The notes below the pieces were generated by a model. That model saw nothing but the letters and a program-made list of their open reading frames with translations, searched no databases and had not been told where the DNA came from. Below are positions 44,092-54,466 of a stretch of 64,000 bases of DNA, piece after piece; within the stretch, counting starts at the first letter, position 1; every line of letters starts with the position of its first letter. Source of the DNA: Demequina rhizosphaerae. GTDB lineage: Bacteria; Actinomycetota; Actinomycetes; Actinomycetales; Demequinaceae. The stretch covers positions 248,001-312,000 of the forward strand of contig NZ_BBMC01000004.1 in assembly GCF_000971255.1 (NCBI RefSeq), in the 5' to 3' direction. Position numbers and translations under genes: made by a program.

Positions 44092-44568
44092 ATGATCGAA
44101 CCCCAGCGCGAGGACCTTCTCGCGTGCCTCAACGTGTCCCGCTGGGCCGATGCGCTCGCGGCCCGCGCGTACCCGACGATGCTCGAGCTGGAGCGTGCGG
44201 CGGTGTCCGCCGGCACGCCGCTCACGCCGGAGGAGATCGAGGAGGCGCTGGCGGCGCACCCGCGCATCGGCGAGCGTCGCGAGGGCGACGGCGCGGAGGC
44301 GCGCTTCTCCCGTGCCGAGCAGGCGTCGTCCGCCTCGCCCGACGAGGCGCTCGCGGCCCGGCTCGCGTCCCTCAACGCCGCGTACGAGGAGCGCTTCGGG
44401 CGGGTGTTCCTCATCCGCGCCGCGGGGCGCTCGCGCGAGGAGATCGTGGGCGAGATCGAGCGTAGGCTCGAGAACGACGACGTCGCCGAGCTCGCCGAGG
44501 TGGCGGACCAGCTGCGCGGCATCGCGCTGCTGCGGCTGCGCGCGACGTACGGCGAGGAGGCCGCATGA
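44092..44568 (+). CDS. uraD: 2-oxo-4-hydroxy-4-carboxy-5-ureidoimidazoline (OHCU) decarboxylase
   Basis: 158 residues. UraD motifs: LNVSRWADALAARAYP, AAHPRIGE with the catalytic His, the SxxEQ segment (FSRAEQASS) and GRVFLIRAAGRSREEIVGEIERRL. It decarboxylates OHCU to (S)-allantoin, the third step after uricase. AGGGAGG lies 5 bases before the ATG. Its TGA overlaps the uraH ATG (ATGA). Confidence 0.93.
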   Translation: MIEPQREDLLACLNVSRWADALAARAYPTMLELERAAVSAGTPLTPEEIEEALAAHPRIGERREGDGAEARFSRAEQASSASPDEALAARLASLNAAYEERFGRVFLIRAAGRSREEIVGEIERRLENDDVAELAEVADQLRGIALLRLRATYGEEAA

Positions 44569-44885
44569 GCCACGTCACCACCCACGTGCTCGACTCGGTG
44601 CACGGGCGGCCGGCCGCCGGCATCCACGTGCGGCTGCTCCACGGCGACGCGGAGATCGCGAAGGGCGTCACGGACGCGGACGGACGCATCTCCGCGCTCG
44701 GGCCCGACCGCCTCCACGAGGGCACCTACCAGCTGATCTTCGCCACGGGGGAGTGGTTCGCCGACCACGGGGTCGCGACGTTCTACCCGGAGGTGCGCAT
44801 CGCGTTCGGCGTCGACGGCGACCCGCACTACCACGTGCCGCTGCTGCTCAGCCCGTTCGGCTACTCGACCTACCGGGGTAGTTGA
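44565..44885 (+). CDS. uraH: 5-Hydroxyisourate hydrolase (transthyretin-like)
   Basis: 106 residues, full length for the family. Conserved start VTTHVLDSVHGRPAAGIHV, the middle TDADGRI, the active-site HYHVPLLLSPFGYSTYRGS with the C-terminal YRGS hallmark. It hydrolyses 5-hydroxyisourate, the product of uricase, to OHCU, the substrate of UraD encoded just upstream. Cytoplasmic tetramer in known homologues. Confidence 0.96.
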   Translation: MSHVTTHVLDSVHGRPAAGIHVRLLHGDAEIAKGVTDADGRISALGPDRLHEGTYQLIFATGEWFADHGVATFYPEVRIAFGVDGDPHYHVPLLLSPFGYSTYRGS

Positions 44886-44926
44886 CGCGTCAGGAATGCG
44901 CGCCGGCACGTGTACGTTGTGGCGGC

Positions 44927-45574
44927 GTGACTATCGAGATCGAGATCTGGTCGGACATCGCCTGCCCCTGGTGCTACCTCGGCAAGCGCCGCCTCGAGAA
45001 GGCCGTCGAGGCCTCGGGCGAGGACGTGTCCCTCCGCTACCGCAGCTTCCAGCTGGACCCGAGCATCCCCGCCGGTGAGGCCACGCCGCACGCCGAGGCG
45101 CTCGCGAAGAAGTTCGCCACCACCCCCGAGCGCGTGCGCGAGATGAACCAGCGCCTCATCGACCTGGGCGCGGAGGAGGGCATCGCGTACGACTTCGACC
45201 GCTACCTGTCGTCGAACACGCGCGACGCCCACCGCCTGCTCCACCTCGCGCACGAGCGCGGCCTCGGGCCGGCCATGAAGGAGCGGCTCATGCGGGCGCA
45301 GTTCGTCGACGGCGCCGTGGTCGCCGACCACGACACGCTCGTGGGCCTCGCGGCGGAGCTCGGCCTGGCCGAGGACGAGGTGCGCGCCGTGCTCTCCTCG
45401 GACGCCTACGCCGATGCGGTCGAGGCCGACATCGCGCAGGCGGCGGCCTACGGCGCGTCCGGGGTGCCGTTCTTCGTGTTCGACCGCGCGTTCGCGATCT
45501 CGGGTGCCCAGCCGGTGTCGACGTTCGAGCTGGCGCTGTCGAAGGCGCGGGAGGCCCGCGAGGCCGCGGTCTGA
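44927..45574 (+). CDS. DsbA/FrnE-type thioredoxin-fold oxidoreductase
   Basis: 215 residues from GTG 44927. IEIWSDIACPWCYLGKRRLEKA contains the CPWC redox motif (Cys13, Cys16); YRSFQLDP, NTRDAHRLLHLAHERG and GASGVPFFVFDRAFAISGAQP (cis-proline) are typical of FrnE-like and 2-hydroxychromene-carboxylate-isomerase-like proteins. No signal peptide, so it should be a cytoplasmic dithiol oxidoreductase. TACGTT 8 bases before the GTG suggests a leaderless mRNA. Followed by a strong terminator. Confidence 0.9.
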   Translation: MTIEIEIWSDIACPWCYLGKRRLEKAVEASGEDVSLRYRSFQLDPSIPAGEATPHAEALAKKFATTPERVREMNQRLIDLGAEEGIAYDFDRYLSSNTRDAHRLLHLAHERGLGPAMKERLMRAQFVDGAVVADHDTLVGLAAELGLAEDEVRAVLSSDAYADAVEADIAQAAAYGASGVPFFVFDRAFAISGAQPVSTFELALSKAREAREAAV

Positions 45575-45614
45575 CCGCCCCGCCACGGGCCGGGAACCGT
45601 CCCGCCGCACACGA

Positions 45615-45650
45615 CGAAGGAGCCCGGTCCAGACGGACCGGGCTCCTTCG
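45615..45650. terminator. Bidirectional terminator between frnE-like gene and pgi
   Basis: 16-bp perfect stem (CGAAGGAGCCCGGTCC / GGACCGGGCTCCTTCG) with loop AGAC between convergent genes. Confidence 0.85.
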
Positions 45651-45674
45651 CTGCGTCTGAGGACGTGCCTGGGA

Positions 45675-47354
45675 TCAGGCGCGGTTCGCGCGGTAGTAGG
45701 CGATGAGCGCCTGCGTGGACGCGTCCTGCGAGGCGAGCGCCGCATCGTCCCCCTCGATCGCCGGCGCGATCTCGAGGGCGAGCTTCTTGCCCAGCTCGAC
45801 GCCCCACTGGTCGAACGCGTTGATGCCCCACACGACGGACTGCGTGAAGGTGATGTGCTCGTACAGCGCGATGAGCTGGCCCACCACGGACGGCGTGAGC
45901 GACGGGGCGAAGATCGACGTGGTCGGCTTGTTGCCGGCGAACGTGCGGGCCGGGACGAGGGCGCCGGTGGTGCCCTCCGCCTCAACCTCCTCCGCGGTCT
46001 TGCCGAAGGCGAGCGCCTTGGTCTGCGCGAGGAAGTTCGCGAGGAACAGCGCGTGCACGTCCTGGCCGCCGTCCTCCAGCGGGTACGCCGGGTTCACCAC
46101 GGCGATGAAGTCCGCCGGGATGAGGCGCGTGCCCTGGTGGATGAGCTGGTAGAACGCGTGCTGGCCGTTGGTGCCGGGCTCGCCCCAGAAGATCTCGCCG
46201 GTGTCGGTGGTGACGGGCGAGCCGTCCCAGCGGACCGACTTGCCGTTGGACTCCATCGTGAGCTGCTGGAGGTACGCCGGGAAGCGGTGCAGCTGCTGCG
46301 CGTAGGGCAGCACGGCGTGCGACTGCGAGCCCAGGAAGTTGCAGTACCAGACGTTGAGCAGGCCCATGAGGACGGGCACGTTCTGCTCGAGCGGCGTCTC
46401 GGCGACGTGCGAGTCGACGGCGTGGAAGCCGGCGAGCAGCTCGCGGAACACGTCCGGGCCGAGCGCGATCGCGAGCGACAGGCCGATCGCCGAGTCGACC
46501 GAGTAGCGGCCGCCCACCCAGTCCCAGAAGCCGAAGGCGTTGGTGGGGTCGATGCCGAAGGCCGCGACCTTGTCGAGCGCGGTCGAGACGGCGACGAAGT
46601 GGTGCGCGACCGCATCGTCCTTCTCGGCGTCGGTGGCGACGGGCACGCCGGCCTCCGCGAGCGAGTCCCACAGCCAGTCGCGGGCGAGGCGCGCGTTGGT
46701 GAGCGTCTCGAGCGTGGTGAAGGTCTTCGACGCGACGATGAACAGGGTGGTCTCGGGGTCGAGGCCCTTGACCTTCTGGCCCATGTCGGTCGGGTCGATG
46801 TTGGAGACGAAGCGCGCCTCGATGCCGGCGGTCGCGTACGGCTCGAGGGCCTCGTAGACCATGACGGGGCCCAGGTCCGAGCCGCCGATGCCGATGTTGA
46901 CGATGTGCGTGACCGACTTCCCGGTCACGCCCTTCCACTCGCCCGAGCGGACGCGCGCGGCGAAGGCGTCGATCGCGGCGAGGACGTCCTGCACGTCCTT
47001 GTCCACGTCCTGCCCGTCGACCTCGAGCGCGGGGGAGGCCCCGGCGGGGCGGCGCAGCGCGGTGTGGAGGACGGCGCGGTCCTCGGTGGTGTTGATGTGC
47101 TCGCCGGCGAGCATCGCCTGGTAGCGGGACGCGACGCCGGTCTCCTCGGCGAGCTTCACGAGGCTGCCGAGGATCCCGTCGGTGACGAGGTTCTTCGACA
47201 GGTCGACGTGGAGGTCGGCGAGGGGGAGGGACATGCGCTCGACGCGGGAGGCGTCGGCGGCGAACCACCCGCGGAGGTCCGGGGTGAACGATGCGTGGTG
47301 GGCCTCGAGCTCGGCCCAGGCGGACGTGGTCGTGGGATCGATGGGTGCAGTCAC
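45675..47354 (-). CDS. pgi: Glucose-6-phosphate isomerase
   Basis: 559 residues from GTG 47354. Hallmarks: [65 protein letters not shown], the [12 protein letters not shown] segment, [19 protein letters not shown] with the catalytic Glu and His, and [16 protein letters not shown]. It interconverts glucose 6-phosphate and fructose 6-phosphate. Length and motifs match the large (E. coli-like) bacterial form. Convergent with the DsbA-like gene across a strong terminator. Confidence 0.97.
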   Translation of the reverse strand: MTAPIDPTTTSAWAELEAHHASFTPDLRGWFAADASRVERMSLPLADLHVDLSKNLVTDGILGSLVKLAEETGVASRYQAMLAGEHINTTEDRAVLHTALRRPAGASPALEVDGQDVDKDVQDVLAAIDAFAARVRSGEWKGVTGKSVTHIVNIGIGGSDLGPVMVYEALEPYATAGIEARFVSNIDPTDMGQKVKGLDPETTLFIVASKTFTTLETLTNARLARDWLWDSLAEAGVPVATDAEKDDAVAHHFVAVSTALDKVAAFGIDPTNAFGFWDWVGGRYSVDSAIGLSLAIALGPDVFRELLAGFHAVDSHVAETPLEQNVPVLMGLLNVWYCNFLGSQSHAVLPYAQQLHRFPAYLQQLTMESNGKSVRWDGSPVTTDTGEIFWGEPGTNGQHAFYQLIHQGTRLIPADFIAVVNPAYPLEDGGQDVHALFLANFLAQTKALAFGKTAEEVEAEGTTGALVPARTFAGNKPTTSIFAPSLTPSVVGQLIALYEHITFTQSVVWGINAFDQWGVELGKKLALEIAPAIEGDDAALASQDASTQALIAYYRANRA

Positions 47355-47437
47355 GGTTGCCAGGCTAGTCCGGTTGGCGACGATGCGCCCGGGACCTGGG
47401 GCGGCGGACGCTCCCGGTCCCGGGCGAGGGGTCGCGA

Positions 47438-47467
47438 GGCGGCGGTCGCCCCTCAAGGACCGCCGCC
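47438..47467. terminator. Hairpin downstream of the AhpD-like gene
   Basis: 10-bp perfect stem (GGCGGCGGTC / GACCGCCGCC) with a 10-base loop, 12 bases beyond the stop of the gene at 47480 on the minus strand and upstream of pgi. Confidence 0.5.
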
Positions 47468-47479
47468 CCGTCGGTGGGC

Positions 47480-47824
47480 TCAGACGGGGGCCGCGATGAA
47501 CTCCTCGACGGCCTTGCGGGCCTCGTTGCCGTAGACGGCGGAGGGGCCGCCGCCCATGAGGATCGCGACGCCGATGGTCTCGTAGATCTGCTCGGGCGTG
47601 GCGCCGGAGGAGAGGGCGTCCTTGACGTGGCACGTGATGCACCCGCCGCAGCGCACGGCGATCGCGATGGCGAGGGCGATGAGCTCCTTCTCGCTCTTGG
47701 TGAGCGCGCCGTCCTCGAGGGCGGCGTGGTGGAGGTCGAAGAATCCCTTGATCGGGCCGGGGATGTGCTCGCCCAGCGCGCCGATCCCGCACATCACGTC
47801 GTCGTAGTGCTCAAAGTGGTTCAT
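47480..47824 (-). CDS. Carboxymuconolactone decarboxylase / AhpD-like protein
   Basis: 114 residues. LVPG-type helical family: [51 protein letters not shown]; the [10 protein letters not shown] stretch is the AhpD-like CxxC plus His redox site. The C-terminus [17 protein letters not shown] is family-typical. It probably acts as a small alkylhydroperoxidase-type thiol protein against oxidative stress; decarboxylase activity is unlikely with a CxxC site. GAAAGGACGCGGGACC upstream on the minus strand includes an AAGGA ribosome site. Single gene between terminator hairpin and divergent region. Confidence 0.87.
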   Translation of the reverse strand: MNHFEHYDDVMCGIGALGEHIPGPIKGFFDLHHAALEDGALTKSEKELIALAIAIAVRCGGCITCHVKDALSSGATPEQIYETIGVAILMGGGPSAVYGNEARKAVEEFIAAPV

Positions 47825-47998
47825 GGTCCCGCGTCCTTTCGGCAGTGGACGCCCGGCGGCGTTGCCGGGCTCGTCGGGGACCCGGTTCCACGCTAGGAAG
47901 CACGTGTCAATCTGGCGCGGGACCTTGGTCCGGGACGATGCGGCGGGGTCGTCGGCGGGTGGGCGCGACGTCCGGTCGGCGCGGTGGTGGTGGGCCGC

Positions 47999-48277
47999 TC
48001 AGCCGTGGCCGAGCGCGGCGTCGAGCCGCTCGCGCCAGTCGCCGCCCGCCAGGCCGGCGCGGTCGAGCAGGTCGCGGTGGTCCTCCCGCGCGTGGTCGAG
48101 AGCGTCGTCGAGCATCGTGAGGTCGCCGCGGGCGGCGATGAGGACGGCGGCCTGGATGCGTTCGGGGTCCGCGCTCAGGCTCACCGGGAGGCGCTCGAGC
48201 GCGCTCACCACGCGCGGGGCGGAGCGCCCGAAGTCGTCGGCGGCGCGCTCCGCGATCCGATCTCCCACCACAGCCAT
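47999..48277 (-). CDS. Hypothetical protein
   Basis: 92 residues, MAVVGDRIAERAADDFGRS... with predicted all-helical composition and no membrane segment or cysteine. AAVLIAARGDLTMLDDALDHAREDHRDLLDRAGLAGGDW looks like two amphipathic helices. No family recognised. It lies 13 bases downstream of the next minus-strand gene, so the two may be cotranscribed. AGAGGA about 8 bases upstream supports the ATG 48277. Confidence 0.55.
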   Translation of the reverse strand: MAVVGDRIAERAADDFGRSAPRVVSALERLPVSLSADPERIQAAVLIAARGDLTMLDDALDHAREDHRDLLDRAGLAGGDWRERLDAALGHG

Positions 48278-48290
48278 GGCGGGAATCCTC

Positions 48291-48587
48291 TCACGGGGTG
48301 CGGGGCTCCCCGGTCTCGGGGTCGGCGGCCTCCGTGTCGGCGACGTCGCGGGCGGGCGCGAGGGCCTGCACGACCACGGCCGCGGCCACGAGGGCGGCGG
48401 CGATGGGGACGGCGAACAGCCGGATGCCGCCGATCACGTAGTCGATCAGCCAGAAGGCGAGGGCGCCGTTCTGCCCGAGGTGCTCGGAGGCGCGGATCAC
48501 GAGCTCGGTGCCGAAGACGATCGCGGCGGTGCCGACGAGCACGAGGCCGACGGCCCACTGGACGCAGCGCTTCGCCGTCGGGTGCAT
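48291..48587 (-). CDS. Small membrane protein of unknown function
   Basis: 98 residues. Two or three hydrophobic helices (CVQWAVGLVLVGTAAIVFGTELVI, GALAFWLIDYVIGGIRLFAVPIAAALVAAAVVVQAL) and a short acidic cytoplasmic tail (TEAADPETGEPRTP). No family recognised. Tail-on arrangement with the helical hypothetical gene at 47999 (13-base gap) suggests a two-gene unit. Confidence 0.6.
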   Translation of the reverse strand: MHPTAKRCVQWAVGLVLVGTAAIVFGTELVIRASEHLGQNGALAFWLIDYVIGGIRLFAVPIAAALVAAAVVVQALAPARDVADTEAADPETGEPRTP

Positions 48588-48709
48588 GACTCGAGGCTAG
48601 CGTGGGGCGGCTGTCGCGCTGGGAGGTGCTGCGTGCCCGATCGCGGGATTTCCGGGCGCTGGGCACCTCGCAGAACGCCCGGCGACATCCGCAGGACGCC
48701 CGGCAGCCT

Positions 48710-50140
48710 CTACAGCTCCGGCGTGACCGCCTGCCTGCCCTGGACGTAGACCCCGGCGATCGCGGGCTGGCGCAGCCCCACGAGCAGCGTGAACAGCTCC
48801 TCGAGCGTGGCCTGCTCCTCGTCGTCCGACCGGATCCCCATGGAGAGCATGCCCTCGAGCGGCTCCCAGCGGGAGGTGTCGATGAGGAGGAAGTCGGCGT
48901 CCTTGCCGGCGTCGAGGTTGCCGAACGCATGCTCCATGTCGAGCGCCCGGGCGCCCGCGAGCGTCGCCGCGAACAGCAGCTCGGCGGGGTGGATCGCGGT
49001 GCCCGCGTCGCCCTCCTCGGAGATGTGCACCTTGTACGCGTCGCCAGCCACGCGCGAGATCAGCCACTCGTCGCCGGCCCCGATGTCCGAGCCCAGCGCC
49101 ACGTTCACCCCCGTCGCCACCGTGGAGCGCCACGGCATCGTCCCCGAGCCCAGGAACAGCTGCGAGGTGGGGCAGTGCGCGATCGAGGTGCCGGTCTCCG
49201 CCATGCGGGCGAGCTCGCGCGGCTGGCAGTGCACGGCGTGCGCGAGCGACGACCGCCGCCCGAGCAGCGACCGCCCGCCCATCCGCGAGCCCGGGAGGAA
49301 GCGTCCGTCGTACGTGTCGAGGTACGCCTCGACGCCGTATGAGCCCAGCACGGCCGCGATCTCGCCGTCGCCCTTGCGGTTGTTCTCGTTGAGGTGCGAG
49401 TGGAAGTAGACGCCGTGCAGCTGCGCCTCCTCGTACAGCTCGCCCATCGCGGCCAGCGTCCGCTGCGTCACCGACAGCGAGAAGCGCGGCACGATCGCGA
49501 CCTGGACGAGCGCCGAGCACGGGTCGCCCGTGTCGACGGCGTGCCAGCGGTCGATCTCGTCGGCGACCAGCTCGATGGCCTTCTCCTCCGACGTGAGGAG
49601 GGACGATGCGGCGGGCGGCCCCACGGTCTGCACGCCGCGGCCGGACACGACGCGGAGGCCCGCATCGAGCGTCGCCCGGTAGAGGGCGTCCTGCGCGACG
49701 GGGAAGGCGCTGCCGAAGACCATGGCCGCGGTGGTGCCCGCGGCGATGCGGCGGCGCGTGAAGTACCGCGCGGCGCGGCCCGCGAACTCGGGGTCCGCGA
49801 AGCGCGCCTCGGTGGGGAAGATGCAGTGGTCGAGCCACTCGAGCAGCTGGCCGCCGCCGTGCGCCGCGGTCGCGTACGACTGCGGGTAGTGAACGTGCGC
49901 GTCGACGAAGCCGGGCAGGAGGTAGTCCGCGCGGGTGACCGGCGCATCGACGTACCGCGCGGGCAGCGAGGCCCACGGCCCGACCCAGGCGACCATCCCC
50001 TCGCCGTCGACGACGAGCGCGCCGTCGGGAAGCGACACGAGGTGCGCGGCCACGTCCGCCTGCGCGGGCGCGCCCGCGATGTGGAAGACGTGCGCGCGGT
50101 ACACGCGGACGCCCGATGCGACCTCTCCCGGGTCTGCCAT
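48710..50140 (-). CDS. guaD: Guanine deaminase (amidohydrolase superfamily)
   Basis: 476 residues. GuaD-type motifs: LLPGFVDAHVHYPQSYA with the His-x-His zinc ligands and the guanine-specific HYPQ, ATAAHGGGQLLEWLDHCIFPTEARF, VPRFSLSVTQRTLAAMG, VYFHSHLNENNRKGDGEI, VHCQPREL, HCPTSQLFLGSG and ALGSDIGAGDEW. It converts guanine into xanthine and ammonia, feeding xanthine dehydrogenase encoded at 57.7-61.3 kb. Monocistronic and divergent from nrdHIEF. Start ATG 50140 has GGAGG about 5 bases upstream on the minus strand. Confidence 0.92.
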   Translation of the reverse strand: MADPGEVASGVRVYRAHVFHIAGAPAQADVAAHLVSLPDGALVVDGEGMVAWVGPWASLPARYVDAPVTRADYLLPGFVDAHVHYPQSYATAAHGGGQLLEWLDHCIFPTEARFADPEFAGRAARYFTRRRIAAGTTAAMVFGSAFPVAQDALYRATLDAGLRVVSGRGVQTVGPPAASSLLTSEEKAIELVADEIDRWHAVDTGDPCSALVQVAIVPRFSLSVTQRTLAAMGELYEEAQLHGVYFHSHLNENNRKGDGEIAAVLGSYGVEAYLDTYDGRFLPGSRMGGRSLLGRRSSLAHAVHCQPRELARMAETGTSIAHCPTSQLFLGSGTMPWRSTVATGVNVALGSDIGAGDEWLISRVAGDAYKVHISEEGDAGTAIHPAELLFAATLAGARALDMEHAFGNLDAGKDADFLLIDTSRWEPLEGMLSMGIRSDDEEQATLEELFTLLVGLRQPAIAGVYVQGRQAVTPEL

Positions 50141-50306
50141 GACGGTGTTCCTCCCCCAGCGCCCGCCCCTGCATCGGACGGACGTCTTCCGTCACCGTAG
50201 ACGGCGGCCTGTTTCGGCGGCGTTTCGGGCGCGCCGGCGCTGTCCACAGGCTGTTCCGGCGTGTCGTGCGCGACGCGCCCGACTACCCACAGGCCGGGGG
50301 AGCGCC

Positions 50307-50338
50307 TGTGGGAAAAATGTGGGGAAACCTGTGGAGAA
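50307..50338. promoter_or_regulatory. Three phased TGTGGNGAA repeats upstream of nrdH (DnaA-box-like)
   Basis: TGTGGGAAA (50307), TGTGGGGAA (50318) and TGTGGAGAA (50330) follow at 11- and 12-base steps, on one face of the helix. They resemble reverse DnaA boxes (TGTGGATAA / TGTGGACAA), and CTGTCCACA at 50240 is one base from the actinobacterial TTGTCCACA box. They end 2 bases before the first NrdR box. Confidence 0.5.
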
Positions 50339-50340
50339 AC

Positions 50341-50356
50341 ACACCATCTAGTGGTG
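50341..50356. promoter_or_regulatory. NrdR box 1
   Basis: ACACCATCTAGTGGTG fits the NrdR consensus acaCwAtATaTwGtgt in most of its strong positions. The start is 31 bases (three helical turns) from box 2, the usual tandem arrangement of NrdR sites. Confidence 0.8.
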
Positions 50357-50371
50357 GCACTCAGGTACAGC

Positions 50372-50387
50372 CCCCATATATAGTGGC
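50372..50387. promoter_or_regulatory. NrdR box 2, overlapping a probable -10
   Basis: CCCCATATATAGTGGC, a second NrdR-type box; TATATA inside it is a likely -10, so NrdR with ATP/dATP bound would block RNA polymerase at nrdHIEF. Confidence 0.8.
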
Positions 50388-50427
50388 GCTTGCTGTCTCC
50401 CGTTTCGTCTCTCGAAAGGACGTCCCC

Positions 50428-50664
50428 ATGACGATCTCCGTCTACTCGAAGCCCAGCTGCGTGCAGTGCACCGCCACGAAGAAGGCGCTCGAGCGCGCCG
50501 AGCTCGAGTTCGAGATCTTCGACGTCACCGAGGACCAGGACGCCTACGACACCGTGATGAAGCTGGGCTACCTCCAGGCGCCGGTGGTCATCGCCGGCGA
50601 GGAGCACTGGTCGGGCTTCCAGCCGGACCGCATCGCCGCGCTCGCCGAGCGGGTCGCCTCCTAA
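50428..50664 (+). CDS. nrdH: Glutaredoxin-like redoxin NrdH
   Basis: 78 residues. SVYSKPSCVQCTATKKALERA carries the CVQC redox site (Cys11, Cys14) typical of NrdH, with QAPVVIAGEEHWSGFQPDRI at the end (cis-Pro and the WSGFxPD motif that binds thioredoxin reductase). It is the electron donor for class Ib ribonucleotide reductase. First gene of nrdHIEF; GAAAGGA ribosome site 7 bases upstream. Confidence 0.96.
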   Translation: MTISVYSKPSCVQCTATKKALERAELEFEIFDVTEDQDAYDTVMKLGYLQAPVVIAGEEHWSGFQPDRIAALAERVAS

Positions 50665-50676
50665 GAGCCCCGCCCT

Positions 50677-51078
50677 ATGGCCTCGCTCGTCTACTTCAGC
50701 TCCACCTCCGGCAACACCCACCGCTTCGTCGAGAAGCTGGGCGTGCCGGCGGACCGGATCCCGCTGTACCCCACGGACGAGCCCCTCAAGGTCGACGAGC
50801 CCTACGTGCTCGTCCTCCCCACGTACGGCGGCGGCAACGACCGCGGCGCCGTGCCCAAGCAGGTCATCAAGTTCCTGAACGACGAGCACAACCGCTCGTT
50901 CATCAGGGGAGTGATCAGCGCGGGCAACACCAACTTCGGTTCGGCCTACTGCATCGCCGGTGACATCGTCGCCCAGAAGTGCAAGGTGCCGCACCTGTAC
51001 AAGTTCGAGCTTTTCGGAACGCAGGACGACGTGACCGCCGTCCGCGATGGATTGGAAGACCTGTGGAAGCAACAGTGA
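50677..51078 (+). CDS. nrdI: Flavodoxin-like ribonucleotide reductase activator NrdI
   Basis: 133 residues. [18 protein letters not shown] is the FMN phosphate loop and [10 protein letters not shown] plus [20 protein letters not shown] the flavin-contact loops. NrdI supplies the oxidant that assembles the manganese-tyrosyl cofactor of NrdF. Twelve bases after nrdH; its TGA overlaps the nrdE GTG. Confidence 0.96.
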   Translation: MASLVYFSSTSGNTHRFVEKLGVPADRIPLYPTDEPLKVDEPYVLVLPTYGGGNDRGAVPKQVIKFLNDEHNRSFIRGVISAGNTNFGSAYCIAGDIVAQKCKVPHLYKFELFGTQDDVTAVRDGLEDLWKQQ

Positions 51079-53204
51079 TCGACGCGCCCCGCACGGGCAT
51101 GGACTACCACTCGCTCAACGCGATGCTGAACCTCTACGACACCGAGGGGAAGATCCAGTTCGACAAGGACCGCGAGGCGGCGCGCGAGTACTTCCTCCAG
51201 CACGTCAACCAGAACACGGTCTTCTTCCACTCGCTCAAGGAGCGCCTCGACTACCTCGTCGAGAAGAAGTACTACGAGCCCGAGGTCCTCGCGCAGTACG
51301 ACTTCGCCTTCATCCGGGACCTCACGGAGCACGCGTACTCGAAGAAGTTCCGCTTCCCCACCTTCCTGGGCGCCTTCAAGTACTACACGAGCTACACGCT
51401 CAAGACCTTCGACGGCAAGCGCTACCTCGAGCGCTACGAGGACCGCGTCGTCATGGTCGCGCTCACCCTCGCCGCGGGCGACACCGACCTCGCGACCAAG
51501 CTGGTCGACGAGATCGTCTCGGGCCGCTTCCAGCCCGCCACCCCGACCTTCCTCAACGCGGGCAAGGCGCAGCGCGGCGAGTTCGTCTCGTGCTTCCTGC
51601 TCCGCATCGAGGACAACATGGAGTCGATCGGCCGCTCGATCAACTCCGCGCTCCAGCTGTCGAAGCGCGGCGGCGGCGTCGCGCTGTCGCTGTCGAACAT
51701 CCGCGAGGCCGGCGCGCCCATCAAGCACATCGAGAACCAGTCCTCGGGCATCATCCCCGTGATGAAGCTCCTCGAGGACTCCTTCACGTACGCGAACCAG
51801 CTGGGCGCACGCCAGGGCGCCGGCGCCGTCTACCTGTCGGCGCACCACCCCGACATCATGAAGTTCCTCGACACCAAGCGCGAGAACGCCGACGAGAAGA
51901 TCCGCATCAAGACGCTGTCGCTCGGCGTCGTCGTGCCGGACATCACGTTCGAGCTCGCCCGCAAGAACGAGGAGATGTACCTCTTCAGCCCGTACGACGT
52001 CGAGCGCGTCTACGGCGTCCCCTTCGGCGACATCTCGATCACCGAGAAGTACCACGAGATGGTGGACGACCCGCGGATCCGCAAGACCAAGATCGCGGCC
52101 CGCCAGTTCTTCCAGACCGTCGCGGAGCTGCAGTTCGAGTCCGGCTACCCGTACGTCGTGTTCGAGGACACGGTGAACAACGCCAACCCGGTCGCGGGCC
52201 GCATCAACATGTCGAACCTGTGCTCGGAGATCCTCCAGGTCAACACGCCCTCGAAGTTCAACGAGGACCTCACCTACGCCGAGACCGGCAAGGACATCTC
52301 CTGCAACCTCGGCTCGATGAACATCGCCACGGCGATGGACGGCGGCGACCTCGAGCAGACCGTCGAGATCGCGGTGCGCGGCCTCACCGCCGTGTCGACG
52401 CAGTCCGCCATCGACGCGGTGCCGTCGATCCGGTACGGCAACGACCGCGCGCACGCGATCGGCCTGGGCCAGATGAACCTCCACGGCTACCTCGGCCGCG
52501 AGCGGATCCACTACGGATCCGAGGAGGGCGTCGACTTCACCAACATCTACTTCTACACGGTGCTGTTCCACGCCATCGCGGCGTCGAACAGGATCGCGCA
52601 GGAGCAGGGCACGGCCTTCGAGGGCTTCGAGAACTCGAAGTACGCCTCGGGCGAGTTCTTCGACAAGTACACCGAGCAGGAGTGGGTCCCCGCGACCGCC
52701 CGCGTCGCGGAGCTCTTCGCCGACGCCGGCGTCGCGATCCCCACGCAGGACGACTGGCGCGAGCTCAAGGCGAAGGTGCAGGAGCACGGCATCTTCAACC
52801 AGAACCTCCAGGCCGTCCCGCCGACCGGCTCGATCTCGTACATCAACAACTCGACGTCCTCGATCCACCCGATCGCGTCGCGCATCGAGATCCGCAAGGA
52901 GGGCAAGCTGGGCCGCGTCTACTACCCGGCGCCCTTCATGGACAACGACAACCTGGAGTACTTCCAGGACGCGTACGAGATCGGCCCTGAGAAGATCATC
53001 GACACCTACGCCGCGGCCACGCAGCACGTGGACCAGGGCCTGTCGCTGACGCTGTTCTTCCCGGACACCGCCACCACGCGCGACATCAACAAGGCGCAGA
53101 TCTACGCGTGGCGCAAGGGCATCAAGACCATCTACTACATCCGCATCCGCCAGATGGCGCTCGAGGGCACCGAGGTCGAGGGCTGCGTCAGCTGCATGCT
53201 GTAG
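51075..53204 (+). CDS. nrdE: Class Ib ribonucleoside-diphosphate reductase, alpha subunit
   Basis: 709 residues from GTG 51075 (GTGA overlap with nrdI). Catalytic features: [53 protein letters not shown], the [22 protein letters not shown] block, and the C-terminal redox pair in GCVSCML. It lacks the N-terminal ATP cone of class Ia enzymes, as usual for NrdE. It reduces ribonucleoside diphosphates to deoxyribonucleotides with electrons from NrdH. No intein or insertion is seen. Confidence 0.97.
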   Translation: MIDAPRTGMDYHSLNAMLNLYDTEGKIQFDKDREAAREYFLQHVNQNTVFFHSLKERLDYLVEKKYYEPEVLAQYDFAFIRDLTEHAYSKKFRFPTFLGAFKYYTSYTLKTFDGKRYLERYEDRVVMVALTLAAGDTDLATKLVDEIVSGRFQPATPTFLNAGKAQRGEFVSCFLLRIEDNMESIGRSINSALQLSKRGGGVALSLSNIREAGAPIKHIENQSSGIIPVMKLLEDSFTYANQLGARQGAGAVYLSAHHPDIMKFLDTKRENADEKIRIKTLSLGVVVPDITFELARKNEEMYLFSPYDVERVYGVPFGDISITEKYHEMVDDPRIRKTKIAARQFFQTVAELQFESGYPYVVFEDTVNNANPVAGRINMSNLCSEILQVNTPSKFNEDLTYAETGKDISCNLGSMNIATAMDGGDLEQTVEIAVRGLTAVSTQSAIDAVPSIRYGNDRAHAIGLGQMNLHGYLGRERIHYGSEEGVDFTNIYFYTVLFHAIAASNRIAQEQGTAFEGFENSKYASGEFFDKYTEQEWVPATARVAELFADAGVAIPTQDDWRELKAKVQEHGIFNQNLQAVPPTGSISYINNSTSSIHPIASRIEIRKEGKLGRVYYPAPFMDNDNLEYFQDAYEIGPEKIIDTYAAATQHVDQGLSLTLFFPDTATTRDINKAQIYAWRKGIKTIYYIRIRQMALEGTEVEGCVSCML

Positions 53205-53224
53205 CGTCCCTCGCCTGTGCTTGA

Positions 53225-54211
<987 letters not shown>

Positions 54212-54231
54212 GTCTCAGCTCTCCGACGTAC

Positions 54232-54266
54232 GGAAGCGGCGGGGCCCCGGTGGGGTCCCGCCGCTT
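54232..54266 (+). terminator. Terminator of the nrdHIEF operon
   Basis: Stem AAGCGGCGGGGCCCC (54233-54247) with GGGGTCCCGCCGCTT (54251-54265), 15 pairs with one G-T wobble and a 3-base loop, ending in TTTCG. CTCCGAC / GTCGGAG outside it can extend the structure. Confidence 0.75.
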
Positions 54267-54282
54267 TCGTGTGTCGGAGCGG

Positions 54283-54347
54283 ATGTCGGATCATCCTCGC
54301 GTCGCTCCGACATGGAAGTCGGTTCCGGCACGCCTGACGGATCATCG
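54283..54347. repeat. REP-like intergenic repeat
   Basis: GTCGGATCATCC near 54283 and GTCGGTTCCGGCACGCCTGA...CGGATCATCGG at about 54317-54347. The second matches the unit at 35178 in about 26 of 29 bases. Positioned between nrdF and the uricase gene. Confidence 0.6.
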
Positions 54348-54358
54348 GCCGGAGAGCC

Positions 54359-54466
54359 CGAGCCGCGAGCTGCTGGCCGCGCGCTGCTGGCTGCGGGCCG
54401 CGCTCCGACCGCCGCACTCAGCCCGCCGCGCGCTGCTGGCAGCAGGCCGCGCTCAGCCCGCCTCGC
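54359..54466. repeat. Low-complexity GCGCGCTGCTGGC-type repeats
   Basis: CGCGCTGCTGGC occurs twice (near 54380 and 54430) among variants of GGCCGCGCT. It lies just downstream of the uricase stop and beside a REP-like unit, the same association as at 35.2 kb. No coding signal. Confidence 0.45.
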
